Origin: Mesorhizobium sp.
GTDB lineage: Bacteria; Pseudomonadota; Alphaproteobacteria; Rhizobiales; Rhizobiaceae
Direction: 5' to 3'
Assembly (NCBI RefSeq): GCF_004963255.1
Contig: NZ_SUGA01000019.1
Coordinates: 1-46,967, forward strand
DNA length: 46,967 nt
In this document: in pieces, positions 8,057 to 15,681 of the stretch
How the letters are laid out: each line of letters opens with the position of its first letter
How positions within the stretch are numbered: position 1 is the stretch's first letter
Made by a program: the position numbers and the translations under genes
The notes under the pieces: generated by a model
Told to the model about the DNA's origin: nothing
Seen by the model: the letters and a program-made list of their open reading frames with translations, nothing else
Databases searched by the model: none

Positions 8057-8248
8057 TTAGGCCTCGAGGTCCATCGGCTGATGGCCGGGCTGCTGGTGCC
8101 AAAGCACCTGGCGATAATCCGTCAATTCGACGACCTGCGTACAGACCGGACAGATGTAGCTGTCGCAGCATTGGCGAAGCGCCGGCGCCCCACGGCGAGC
8201 GGCAGTGACCGGCGGACGCGAATAGGCTTTGACGGCTTGATCAAGCAT
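8057..8248 (-). CDS. Small CPxC protein (paralogue of the gene at 46627)
   Basis: A 63-residue protein whose C-terminal half reads CPVCTQVVELTDYRQVLWH followed by QQPGHQPMDLEA. The CPxC pair plus the downstream His residues (WHxQPxH) would suit a small zinc or metal site. The start is strongly supported by AGGAGGAAACC just before the ATG. A second small gene at the other end of the window (46627-46815) shares CPxC, Q-V, D-x-RQV, WHxQPxHxP and the acidic end, so these are members of one family. The function is unknown. Confidence 0.75.
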   Translation of the reverse strand: MLDQAVKAYSRPPVTAARRGAPALRQCCDSYICPVCTQVVELTDYRQVLWHQQPGHQPMDLEA

Positions 8249-8660
8249 GGTTTCCTCCTGGTGATTGTTGATTATCCCCGCCCAAAGCTTCCTCCCCTAG
8301 CCGGCATGTCGTGCCGCCGCGGCCCTCGGCCAGCGCTGTAGCAGGTTCCATATGATGCCGATGGGGGAACGCGCGAGGCTGCGATGATATCGCCTTGATT
8401 GTTGCCGAGGGTCGCATCGAATTCTCCCTAACGGGCGAAAATGGATGGTCCCTCAACCACCGCCGTGCCAGCGCAAGAACAGGAAAGCAGCGGCGAGCAG
8501 GTTCCGCATTAACTTCCGATAAGGCGCCAAAAAAATCTTTCAAATTCTTCGAGCGCCGGGAGCGCTCAATTATTAGCGGCCCCTCACAAGAAGGTGTATG
8601 AATCCGGTTGCGGTCGCCGACGATCGCAACGTCAGGCGCCGCTTCACATGGGAGGAAACC
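8249..8660. other. Intergenic region upstream of the cupin gene
   Basis: No convincing gene is present. The proximal half is GC-rich. An A-rich stretch (about 8528-8550) is followed by a short perfect inverted repeat GAGCGC-N5-GCGCTC (8551-8567) and an AT-rich 'AATTATTAG', a plausible promoter-operator for the cupin gene. An in-frame start at 8598 lies inside the stretch but lacks a good ribosome binding site. Confidence 0.35.
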
Positions 8661-9041
8661 ATGGCCGAAGTTGCAATGCAGGTGACGAAACTCGAATCCA
8701 AATCGCACAACAATCCCGACGAGGTCCGCGCGCCCGCCAAGACGCGTGTCGAGATCGTGCGGCTGCCGGGCTACACGCTGGGGCGGATGAACATGCAGCC
8801 GGGCTGGAAGTGGTCCGAATGCGTCAAGCCGGTGGTCAGGACCGACAGCTGCCAAGTCTCGCATGTCGGCTATGTCGTGTCCGGATCGATCACCGTGCGG
8901 ATGACCGACGGCACGCAAAAGACCTTCGAGGCCGGCACCTCCTACACCATCCCGGCCGGCCATGACGCCTGGGTGGAAGGCAACCAGCCGTTCCAGTGCA
9001 TCGAGGTGCTGAGCGCCGAACAATACGCCAAGCCGGCATAG
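8661..9041 (+). CDS. Single-domain cupin protein
   Basis: This 126-residue protein is one cupin beta-barrel, with 'HVGYVVSGSITVRMTDGT' matching cupin motif 1 and 'FEAGTSYTIPAGHDAWVEG' matching motif 2. The metal ligands are partly conserved (His in HVGY and the motif-2 His in AGHD), so metal binding is possible. Such small cupins can be isomerases, dioxygenases or sugar-binding proteins; the sequence does not decide. The start at 8661 has GGGAGGAAACC directly upstream. The gene stands alone and is followed by a long inverted repeat at 9102-9133. Confidence 0.8.
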   Translation: MAEVAMQVTKLESKSHNNPDEVRAPAKTRVEIVRLPGYTLGRMNMQPGWKWSECVKPVVRTDSCQVSHVGYVVSGSITVRMTDGTQKTFEAGTSYTIPAGHDAWVEGNQPFQCIEVLSAEQYAKPA

Positions 9042-9101
9042 CGCGGACCGTCGCCTCATTTCGGCAGCGGGAAACGGGCGCCGTGGGCGTTCCTGTGAAG
9101 T

Positions 9102-9133
9102 TTGCACGATCTCCTTCACGGGTGATCGTGCAA
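9102..9133. repeat. Inverted repeat between cupin and dinB
   Basis: TTGCACGATC (9102-9111) and GATCGTGCAA (9124-9133) form a perfect 10-bp stem with a 12-base loop. A third TTGCACG occurs about 40 bases further on, near 9173. There is no T-run, so it may be a Rho-dependent pause, or an operator in front of dinB. Confidence 0.4.
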
Positions 9134-9215
9134 GCTGAGCTCTATCCGCATCTGTGGCTTCAGGTTGTGGAAACTTGCACGCTCAAGCGTGGCGGCTTGA
9201 CAGCGAGCTTCTTTT

Positions 9216-9230
9216 GTTCTCTTTATGTTC
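9216..9230 (+). promoter_or_regulatory. LexA box (SOS box) of dinB
   Basis: GTTC-N7-GTTC is the known alphaproteobacterial LexA site; here GTTC at 9216 and GTTC at 9227 are separated by exactly seven bases (TCTTTAT). A TTGACA -35-like hexamer lies at 9197-9202, so LexA bound here would cover the expected -10 region. The site is 69 bases upstream of the DNA polymerase IV start. Confidence 0.85.
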
Positions 9231-9298
9231 TATTAATTCCCCTTACAAAAGACGCAGCTAATGCTGCAACGCCACACAAATGGCCATGGGAGCGCGCG

Positions 9299-10561
9299 AT
9301 GGCCGCCACGAATGAAGCCGCGGCCGCCACCATTCTCCATGCCGACCTCGACGCCTTCTACGCGTCTGTCGAGCAGCTGCTCGATCCGTCGCTGCGCGGC
9401 AAGCCGATCGCCGTCGGCGGCGGCGTGGTGCTGGCGGCTTCCTATGAGGCCAAGGTGTTTGGCGTGCGCGGCGGCATGCCCGGCCGCAAGGCGCGCGAAC
9501 TCTGCCCGCAGCTCATCTTCGTCGGCGGCCGTTTTTCCGAGTACCAGCGCCTCGGCGACGCCGCGATCAAGGTGCTCGACGATTTCACGCCGGTGGTCGA
9601 GCGCATCTCGATCGACGAGGCCTTCGCCGACGTCGCCGGCTGCACGCATCTGTTCGGGCCGCCGCAGGAGATCGCGCGGAAAATCCGCGAGCGCGTGATG
9701 GCCGAGCTCGGCCTGCCGATCTCGATCGGCGTGGCGCGGACAAAGCATCTCGCCAAGATCGCTTCGCAGGTGGCCAAGCCCGACGGTCTGGTGGTGGTCG
9801 AGCCCGGCACCGAGCTCGCCTTCCTCCACGACCTGCCCGTCACGCTGATGTGGGGCGTCGGCCCGGCGACCAAGGCGAGGCTGGCCGAGATCGGCGTCGA
9901 GACCATCGGCCAGCTGGCGCGCACGCATAGCGGCGCGCTGGAGCGGCTGATCGGCCACGCCGCCGGCCAGAAGCTCGCCGCGCTCGCCTGGAACCGCGAC
10001 CCGCGCAAGCTCGAGACGCATCGCCGCGCGATTTCGGCCGGCGCGCAATCGGCGCTTGGCAGGAAGCCGGCGGTGCCGCGCGTCTTCGTGCCGACGCTGC
10101 TGCATCTGGCCGACCGCGTGGCGAGCCGCCTGCGCGCCAAGGACCGGCCCGGCCGCACGGTGACGGTGCGGGTGCGCTTCGCCGATCTGCGCGCCGTCAC
10201 CCGCTCGGTGACGCTGGAGCAGCCGATCCAGGCGACAGTGATGCTGGCCGAGATCGCCGAGGAGTTGGTGCGCGGCGTGCTGGCCGCCCATCCGGGCGAA
10301 CGCGACATATCGCTGCTCGCCATTTCGGTCTCGCATCTGGAGGAGCATGCCGAGCTGCAGCTCGAACTGCCGCTTGGCCTGATGGATGAGAAGCGCAAGC
10401 CCGGCAGCCGCAAGGGCCTCGCCCGCTTCGGCGCCGACCGCGCCATCGACAAGATCCGCCAGCGCTTCGGCAAGGAAGCCGTCGGCTACGGCACGGTGGC
10501 GCTGGAAGGCCCGCGCTCGGTGCCGGATGGATTCCGGGAGTTGGCGGAGAAGGAGCTGTAG
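9299..10561 (+). CDS. dinB: DNA polymerase IV (Y-family translesion polymerase)
   Basis: The 420-residue product begins with the Y-family motif ILHADLDAFYASVEQ (catalytic Asp16; Phe20/Tyr21 at the steric-gate position) and has the SIDEAF motif with Asp106-Glu107. Fingers, palm, thumb (helix-hairpin-helix region 'LMWGVGPATKARLAEIG') and little finger are complete. QLELPLG at 354-360 is a good beta-clamp-binding motif. Y-family polymerases copy damaged templates with low fidelity. The start at 9299 is chosen from GGGAG upstream; a longer frame runs back through the promoter. A LexA box at 9216-9230 predicts induction by DNA damage. Rhizobia often carry more than one dinB, so which copy this is cannot be told. 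Confidence 0.95.
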   Translation: MAATNEAAAATILHADLDAFYASVEQLLDPSLRGKPIAVGGGVVLAASYEAKVFGVRGGMPGRKARELCPQLIFVGGRFSEYQRLGDAAIKVLDDFTPVVERISIDEAFADVAGCTHLFGPPQEIARKIRERVMAELGLPISIGVARTKHLAKIASQVAKPDGLVVVEPGTELAFLHDLPVTLMWGVGPATKARLAEIGVETIGQLARTHSGALERLIGHAAGQKLAALAWNRDPRKLETHRRAISAGAQSALGRKPAVPRVFVPTLLHLADRVASRLRAKDRPGRTVTVRVRFADLRAVTRSVTLEQPIQATVMLAEIAEELVRGVLAAHPGERDISLLAISVSHLEEHAELQLELPLGLMDEKRKPGSRKGLARFGADRAIDKIRQRFGKEAVGYGTVALEGPRSVPDGFRELAEKEL

Positions 10562-10730
10562 AGGACGGAGTGCTTAATCTCCCCCTTGCGGCGAAGATCA
10601 GCAGCTTCCGGCATTTTCGCCAATCATCAGCACACCCCCCTAAATTCCGCGATTCCGCCGCTTGCCAGAACGGCCGCGCTGGGCTGGATTAGGCGCCGGA
10701 ACAGCCGCGCCCGACCGATCGGAGTCATTC

Positions 10731-11990
10731 ATGGCCAGTGAGACGGCAGCGCCGGATACCGGGGCCGCGCCAGGAGCCGCCGCCAGCATCGACAGCAAGG
10801 CCGAGCGCTACGGCCTCGGCCTCTGCCTCTCGGGCGGTGGCTATCGCGCCATGCTGTTTCATGCGGGCGCGCTCTGCCGCCTCAACGAGGCGGGACTGCT
10901 CCAGAAGCTCGACATGGTGAGCTCGGTTTCGGGCGGCTCGATTGCGGCCGGGCTCTTGGCGGTGCTCTGGCCACGCTTCGTCTTCGCGGGCGGCGTCGCC
11001 AGCAATTTCGATATCTATCTCGACAGGATATTGAAGTTCTCGCAGGTCTTCCTCGACGCGCCGTCGATCTTCAAGGGCCTGCTCAACCCGTTTTCCAGCG
11101 CCGCGCGCGAAGTTGCCGCCTGCTACGAGCGGAATTTGTTCGACGGCTCCAGGCCGATGCTGAAGAGCCTGCCGGAAAGGCCCTGGTTCGTGTTCTGCTC
11201 GAGCAATCTCGGCACCGGCTCGCTGTTTCGCCTGTCGCGGCGCTATGTGGCCGACTATCGCATTGGCGTCGCGTACAACGCCGACCTGCCGGTGGCTCTC
11301 GCGGTAGCCGCCTCCTCGGCCTTCCCGCCTTTCCTGTCGCCGCTCCGGCTCGACCTCACGCCCTTCGCGTGGACCAACGACAAGCTCGACCCTTCGGTCG
11401 GCGCGCCGGTGCCGCCTTCCCGAGCCGTGCTCACCGATGGCGGCGTCTACGACAATCACGGCATCGAGCCGGCGCTGAAGCGCTGCCGCTGGCTGCTGGT
11501 GAGCGATGCCGGCGCGCCCTGGCGGGCTTCGAATGCCGGCTACTGGAACTGGTTCTCGCAGTTGAAACGGGTGCTGGACACCAGCGACAACCAGGTTCGC
11601 TCGCTCAGGCGACGGGACCTGGTGGCGCGCTTCCAGGCGGCCAAGGACGCCGACGATCGCGGCCTGCCCAAAGACACGACCCGGCCCGACTATGCGGCGA
11701 CGCGCGGCGTCTTCTGGTCGATCGCCAGCAAGCCGGACGCGACCGAGCCGAACTTCGTGCAGACCGCCGCGACCGCGCCGGCCGATATCGGCACCTCGCT
11801 GCATTTCCTGGGTAGCGAAGAGACGGTCGACCTGGTGAACTGGGGCTATTGCGCCGCCGACCAGGCGCTGCGGAGCTGGTACCAGCCGGCGGTGGCGCGG
11901 GGAAAGGGCGCGCCGCTCAAGCCGGGCGATGTGAAGGCGGGGCGCTGCGCGAGGGTTTCGAAGGCGGTGATGGGTGTGTTCAGGGTGTGA
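10731..11990 (+). CDS. Patatin-like phospholipase
   Basis: The 419-residue protein has all the patatin landmarks: the oxyanion-hole loop SGGGYR (34-39), the nucleophile Ser67 in SVSGGS (first Gly of GxSxG replaced by Ser, as in some family members) and the catalytic Asp236 in DGG. These lipid acyl hydrolases use a Ser-Asp dyad. There is no signal peptide; hydrophobic stretches near 71-83 and 185-205 suggest membrane association. The start at 10731 has GGAG eight bases upstream. It is monocistronic and followed by a palindromic repeat at 11997. Substrate unknown. Confidence 0.9.
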   Translation: MASETAAPDTGAAPGAAASIDSKAERYGLGLCLSGGGYRAMLFHAGALCRLNEAGLLQKLDMVSSVSGGSIAAGLLAVLWPRFVFAGGVASNFDIYLDRILKFSQVFLDAPSIFKGLLNPFSSAAREVAACYERNLFDGSRPMLKSLPERPWFVFCSSNLGTGSLFRLSRRYVADYRIGVAYNADLPVALAVAASSAFPPFLSPLRLDLTPFAWTNDKLDPSVGAPVPPSRAVLTDGGVYDNHGIEPALKRCRWLLVSDAGAPWRASNAGYWNWFSQLKRVLDTSDNQVRSLRRRDLVARFQAAKDADDRGLPKDTTRPDYAATRGVFWSIASKPDATEPNFVQTAATAPADIGTSLHFLGSEETVDLVNWGYCAADQALRSWYQPAVARGKGAPLKPGDVKAGRCARVSKAVMGVFRV

Positions 11991-11996
11991 GGTGCT

Positions 11997-12130
11997 GTTC
12001 CTCGCCTCCGCCAAAGGCGGGGGCGAGGTGGCTCGGCGAAGCCGAGACGGAGAGGGGGAGCGCCCTACGAAGCCCCCTCTCCGTCCGCTTCGCGGACACC
12101 TCTCCCCCGCCTTTGGCGGGGGCGAGGAAC
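11997..12130. repeat. RIME-like palindromic intergenic repeat
   Basis: The element begins GTTCCTCGCC and ends GGCGAGGAAC. Its two arms carry CCGCCAAAGGCGGGGGCGAGG and its complement, and an inner arm contains CGGAGAGGGGG and CCCCCTCTCCG, so the whole 134 bases can fold into a long nested hairpin. This matches the style of rhizobial intergenic mosaic or palindromic elements (RIME/BIME-like). It lies just after the patatin gene stop and may stabilise or terminate that mRNA. It is non-coding. Confidence 0.75.
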
Positions 12131-12217
12131 CTAAGCCCTCATACGTTGGCGCAATCCAATCCGGTTCATCACTTGCCCCGCGCATGCTAACAGGATCGCT
12201 TTCAACAATCTCAACCA

Positions 12218-12934
12218 ATGGATAGCGACATGGCAGGCGAAAAAGTGGCTCTGGTGACGGCGGGCGGCAGCGGCATGGGGGCGGCGGCGGCCAGGCGCCT
12301 GGCGGCCGACGGGTTCAAGGTCGGCGTGCTCTCTTCCTCCGGCAAGGGCGAGGCGCTGGGCAAGGAGCTTGGCGGCTTCGGCGTCACCGGCTCCAACCAG
12401 TCGAACGAAGACCTGAAGCGCCTTGCCGACGGCGCGCTGGAGCGCTGGGGCCGCATCGACGTGCTGGTCAACAGCGCCGGCCACGGGCCGCGCGCGCAGA
12501 TCATCGAGATCAGCGACGAGGACTGGCACAAGGGCATCGACACCTATTTCCTCAACGCCGTGCGCCCGACCCGGCTGGTGACGCCGGTGATGCAGAAGCA
12601 GAAGTCCGGCGTCATCATCAACATCTCGACCGCCTGGGCGTTCGAGCCGAGCCCGATGTTCCCGACCTCGGCCGTGGCGCGCGCCGGGCTTGCCGCCTTC
12701 ACCAAGATCTTCGCCGACACCTATGCGGCCGACAACATCCGCATGAACAATGTGCTGCCCGGCTGGATCGACAGCCTGCCGACGACGAACGAGCGCCGCG
12801 ACAGCGTGCCTATGAAGCGCTACGGCACGTCGGAGGAGATCGCCGCGACGATCTCGTTCCTGGCTTCGGATGGGGCCGCCTACATCACAGGGCAGAACAT
12901 CCGCGTGGATGGGGGTATTACAAGGGCGGTATGA
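12218..12934 (+). CDS. Divergent short-chain dehydrogenase/reductase lacking YxxxK
   Basis: The 238-residue protein has the SDR Rossmann start (ALVTAGGSGMGAAAARRLA, cofactor loop TAGGSGMG at 14-21), the NSAG motif, 'INIST' at the catalytic serine position and the C-terminal 'ITGQNIRVDGG'. At the place of the catalytic Tyr-x-x-x-Lys it reads S151-AVA-R155, so both Tyr and Lys are missing. By family logic normal hydride-transfer catalysis is unlikely; it may bind NAD(P)(H) or act on a special substrate. A start at Met5 (12230) is also possible. It stands alone, downstream of the palindromic element. Confidence 0.88.
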   Translation: MDSDMAGEKVALVTAGGSGMGAAAARRLAADGFKVGVLSSSGKGEALGKELGGFGVTGSNQSNEDLKRLADGALERWGRIDVLVNSAGHGPRAQIIEISDEDWHKGIDTYFLNAVRPTRLVTPVMQKQKSGVIINISTAWAFEPSPMFPTSAVARAGLAAFTKIFADTYAADNIRMNNVLPGWIDSLPTTNERRDSVPMKRYGTSEEIAATISFLASDGAAYITGQNIRVDGGITRAV

Positions 12935-12958
12935 GGGCGGTGAGGACGGCGCCTCAGC

Positions 12959-13198
12959 TCATCCCGGCCTGCGAGAATTGATCACCCACAGAACGCACAG
13001 GAAGGCTATCGAGCCCACCAGGACGATCGAATTGCCGACCACGATGTTCCAGAACCGTGTCGGATCATCCGAGAGCGCGACCCAGTGCAGCTTGCCCCGG
13101 ACTTCGCCCATCTTGATGCCGCAGGCAATGTTGTAGATCGCGATGGCGGCAAGCGCGGCCATCAGGACAAACAGGTCATTGTTCTTGTTGCGATCCAT
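12959..13198 (-). CDS. Small two-helix membrane protein
   Basis: A 79-residue protein with two membrane helices (about residues 9-27, FVLMAALAAIAIYNIACG, and 50-73, IVVGNSIVLVGSIAFLCVLWVI) joined by a polar loop containing Trp and Arg. No known domain is recognised. It is convergent with the SDR gene with only 24 bases between stops. Confidence 0.65.
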   Translation of the reverse strand: MDRNKNNDLFVLMAALAAIAIYNIACGIKMGEVRGKLHWVALSDDPTRFWNIVVGNSIVLVGSIAFLCVLWVINSRRPG

Positions 13199-13250
13199 GG
13201 CAGCGGCTTTTATCAGCGCTTGGTGAAATATTGCTTACCTTGGGGAACGC

Positions 13251-13280
13251 GGCGGCCGGGAACCCGGCCGCCACGTTTTT
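13251..13280 (+). terminator. Strong hairpin with downstream T-run
   Basis: GGCGGCCGGG (13251-13260) and CCCGGCCGCC (13263-13272) form a perfect 10-bp stem with only two bases between. ACG and five T residues follow on the plus strand. Both neighbouring genes are on the minus strand, so the orientation fits neither neatly. It may stop readthrough, or act after the gene ending at 13335 without a T-run. Confidence 0.4.
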
Positions 13281-13334
13281 CGGTTTGACGCAATTCCAGG
13301 CGGGAGGATCACAGCAACCGCGGTTGCCCGGGAA

Positions 13335-13778
13335 CTATTGATTGATCTCCGGCTCGACGAGCTTGGCCAGGTTGCGCAGCGATTCCTGCCAGCCGAGATA
13401 GCAGGCCTCGGCGGGAATGGCGTCCGGGATGCCGGCCTGGGTGATGTTGATCTCGGTGCCGACCAAAACTTTCTTCAAGGTCACCGTCACCTCGATCTGG
13501 CCCGGAAGGTTGGGATCGTCGAAGCGGTCGGTGTAGCGCAGACGCTCGCCCGGGACCAGCTCGACGAACTCGCCGCCGAAGGAATGGCTGCCGCCGGTGG
13601 TGAAGTTACGGAAGGACATCTTGTAGCTGCCCCCGACCTTGCCCTCGAACTCATGCACCGTGCAGGTGAAGCCGTTCGGCGGCAGCCACTTGGCCAGCGC
13701 GTCGGCCTCGACGAATGCGCGATAGACCTTCTCCGGCTTGGTCGCCAGGACGCGGTGCAGGTGGATGGTGCTCGGCAT
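13335..13778 (-). CDS. SRPBCC/AHSA1-family protein
   Basis: The 147-residue protein has the START-like AHSA1 pattern: 'TKPEKVYRAFVEADALAKWLPP' near the N-terminus, the central beta strands ('GGSYKMSFRNF') and the closing 'GWQESLRNLAKLVEP' helix. This fold has a hydrophobic ligand cavity. In AHSA1-like bacterial proteins the ligands are mostly unknown. GAGAGGATATCGAG before the ATG supports the start. It is monocistronic with no related neighbour. Confidence 0.85.
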   Translation of the reverse strand: MPSTIHLHRVLATKPEKVYRAFVEADALAKWLPPNGFTCTVHEFEGKVGGSYKMSFRNFTTGGSHSFGGEFVELVPGERLRYTDRFDDPNLPGQIEVTVTLKKVLVGTEINITQAGIPDAIPAEACYLGWQESLRNLAKLVEPEINQ

Positions 13779-14241
13779 ATCTCGATATCCTCTCTGGTTT
13801 CGTTGATCGATGCCCCAAGGACGGGCGGCCTCCAGCCGATCCGACAGAGGCTGTCAAATTTTTTGCCCCGCGGCTACCGGGCCGCTTTGTAACGGGGACA
13901 GCCCGCAGGTGCTGCGATCGGGATTCTGGCTCGAATGTCCGCCGTCGCGCTTGGCGACTCAGCTGTCGCTCATTGCACGCGGCTGCGCTGGTCAATTGCG
14001 ATCACGCGCAGCATAATGCCCAATATTTCGGCATGAGCCTCGCAATATTGAGTAAAATTGAGTAATTCTAGGTGTAATTATCGCGCTTAAATTGCATTAG
14101 AGGCACCTTATCATAATCATTTCTAATCATTAATCGATGAACGGTAATTTTTTATCTGTACTGTTACGCGATTCCTTGGAACCATAGGCCGGCTTTGCAG
14201 GTTGGCCTGAAAATCAGCCACCACCGAGGAAGGAGTGTCCG
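13779..14241. other. Intergenic region, AT-rich promoter side of the glycanase operon
   Basis: No gene is supported. From about 14025 to 14165 the sequence turns clearly AT-rich, unlike its surroundings, and holds the direct repeat described separately (14047-14065). The AT-rich part sits immediately before the secreted glycanase gene, so it is most likely that operon's control region. The 13800-14000 part looks like ordinary spacer. Confidence 0.5.
14047..14065 (+). promoter_or_regulatory. Direct repeat ATTGAGTAA x2, possible activator site
   Basis: ATTGAGTAA occurs at 14047-14055 and again at 14057-14065, ten bases apart, which places both copies on the same face of the helix. It lies about 180 bases upstream of the glycanase start within an AT-rich stretch, which fits the binding of a tandem or dimeric regulator. 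The regulator is not identified. Confidence 0.4.
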
Positions 14242-15669
14242 ATGAGCTTCGTCGTCAACGCGATAGGCGTTCCTCTTTATTATAGCGGCGCTTCCAACCA
14301 TTGGTTTTCGGCGTCCTCGCCCGGGACGTTCAACGGCAGCAGCGGCAACGACTCCATCTGGGCCTCCAGCGGCGTCAACGTCACCATGTATGGCGGCCAA
14401 GGCGACGACATCTATTACCTCTATTCGGCGAGCAACAAGGTGGTCGAGTACGCCGGCCAGGGCGTCGACACCATCAACACATGGATGAGCTACACGCTGC
14501 CCAACAATGTCGAAAACCTCGTCGTCACCAACGCCCACAACTATGCATTCGGCAATGCGCTGGACAATATCATCACCGCCAAGGGCGGCGGCCAGACCCT
14601 GGACGGCGGCGCGGGCAACGATGTGCTGATCGATGGTGGCGGCGGCGGCGCCGACACCTTCATCATCGCCAAGGGCAATGGCAGCGACTCGATCGTCAAT
14701 TTCGCCGCGAACGACACCGTGCGTCTGGATGGCTACGGCTTCACTTCCTTCGCCGCCATCCACGACAGCATGATCCAGGCGGGCCCCAATGTGGTGCTGA
14801 ACCTCGGATCGGGCGAGATCCTCGAATTCAAGAACACGACCATCGACAAGTTCCAGCCCAGCCAGTTCGAGCTGCCGATCGACAAGTCCGGCATGACGCT
14901 GTCCTTCAGCGACGAGTTCAACACGCTGAATCTTCACACCAGCCAGGGCGGCACCTGGGACACCAACTTCTGGTGGGGCGCGGCGAACGGCAGCACGCTG
15001 ACCCGCAATGGCGAGTTGCAGTGGTATATCGACGCCAATTACGCCCCGACCAGCTCGGTGCATCCCTTCAGCATCGACAATGGCGTGCTCACCATCACCG
15101 CGGCGCAGGCGCCGGCCGACATCAAGCCCCTGATTAACAATTACGAATACACCTCCGGCTTGCTCACCACGCATGACTCGTTCTCGCAGACCTATGGTTA
15201 TTTCGAAATGCGCGCCGACCTGCCGGAAAACGCCGGCGCCTGGCCGGCCTTCTGGCTGCTGCCGGAAGACGGTTCGTGGCCGCCGGAACTCGACGTGGTG
15301 GAGATGTATGGCCAGAAGCCGAATTCGCTGCTGATGACCGCGCATACCCTCGAGACGGGCCAGCACACGACGGTCGGATCCACGGTGAACGTCATGGATA
15401 CCGCTGGTTACCATACCTACGGCCTGTTGTGGACGCCGGACAAGCTGGTCTGGACCTATGACGGCGTGCAGGTCGCGGAAGCGGCGACGCCGTCGGACAT
15501 GAACAAGCCGATGTACATGCTGGTCGATCTCGCGGTCGGCGGCCAGGCCGGCGCGCCGCCGGATCATCTCGCCACGCCGGCCCAGATGAAGATCGACTAT
15601 ATCCACGCCTACACGCTGGATGAACTGCAGCAGAGCCATTTGAACGTCACGGCCGAACACACAGCCTAG
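14242..15669 (+). CDS. Secreted GH16 beta-glycanase with RTX-like N-terminus
   Basis: The 475-residue protein has no Sec signal peptide. Residues about 25-200 hold Gly/Asp-rich calcium-binding RTX-type repeats (for example YGGQGDD, LDGGAGNDVL). Residues about 205-465 form a glycoside hydrolase family 16 domain with the catalytic motif E349-L-D351-V-V-E354 (ExDxxE). GH16 enzymes of this type (ExsH/PlyA-like) cleave rhizobial exopolysaccharide or mixed-linkage beta-glucans. Secretion is presumably by the type I transporter encoded immediately downstream. The ATG at 14242 has AAGGAG eight bases upstream. The RTX part lies N-terminal here. The exact substrate is not decided by sequence. Confidence 0.9.
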   Translation: MSFVVNAIGVPLYYSGASNHWFSASSPGTFNGSSGNDSIWASSGVNVTMYGGQGDDIYYLYSASNKVVEYAGQGVDTINTWMSYTLPNNVENLVVTNAHNYAFGNALDNIITAKGGGQTLDGGAGNDVLIDGGGGGADTFIIAKGNGSDSIVNFAANDTVRLDGYGFTSFAAIHDSMIQAGPNVVLNLGSGEILEFKNTTIDKFQPSQFELPIDKSGMTLSFSDEFNTLNLHTSQGGTWDTNFWWGAANGSTLTRNGELQWYIDANYAPTSSVHPFSIDNGVLTITAAQAPADIKPLINNYEYTSGLLTTHDSFSQTYGYFEMRADLPENAGAWPAFWLLPEDGSWPPELDVVEMYGQKPNSLLMTAHTLETGQHTTVGSTVNVMDTAGYHTYGLLWTPDKLVWTYDGVQVAEAATPSDMNKPMYMLVDLAVGGQAGAPPDHLATPAQMKIDYIHAYTLDELQQSHLNVTAEHTA

Positions 15670-15681
15670 GCGTCCAGGGCA

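Noticed and set aside
8996..9298. N-terminal extension of the dinB frame
   Set aside because: It runs across the promoter and LexA box; the start with GGGAG at 9299 gives the normal protein length.
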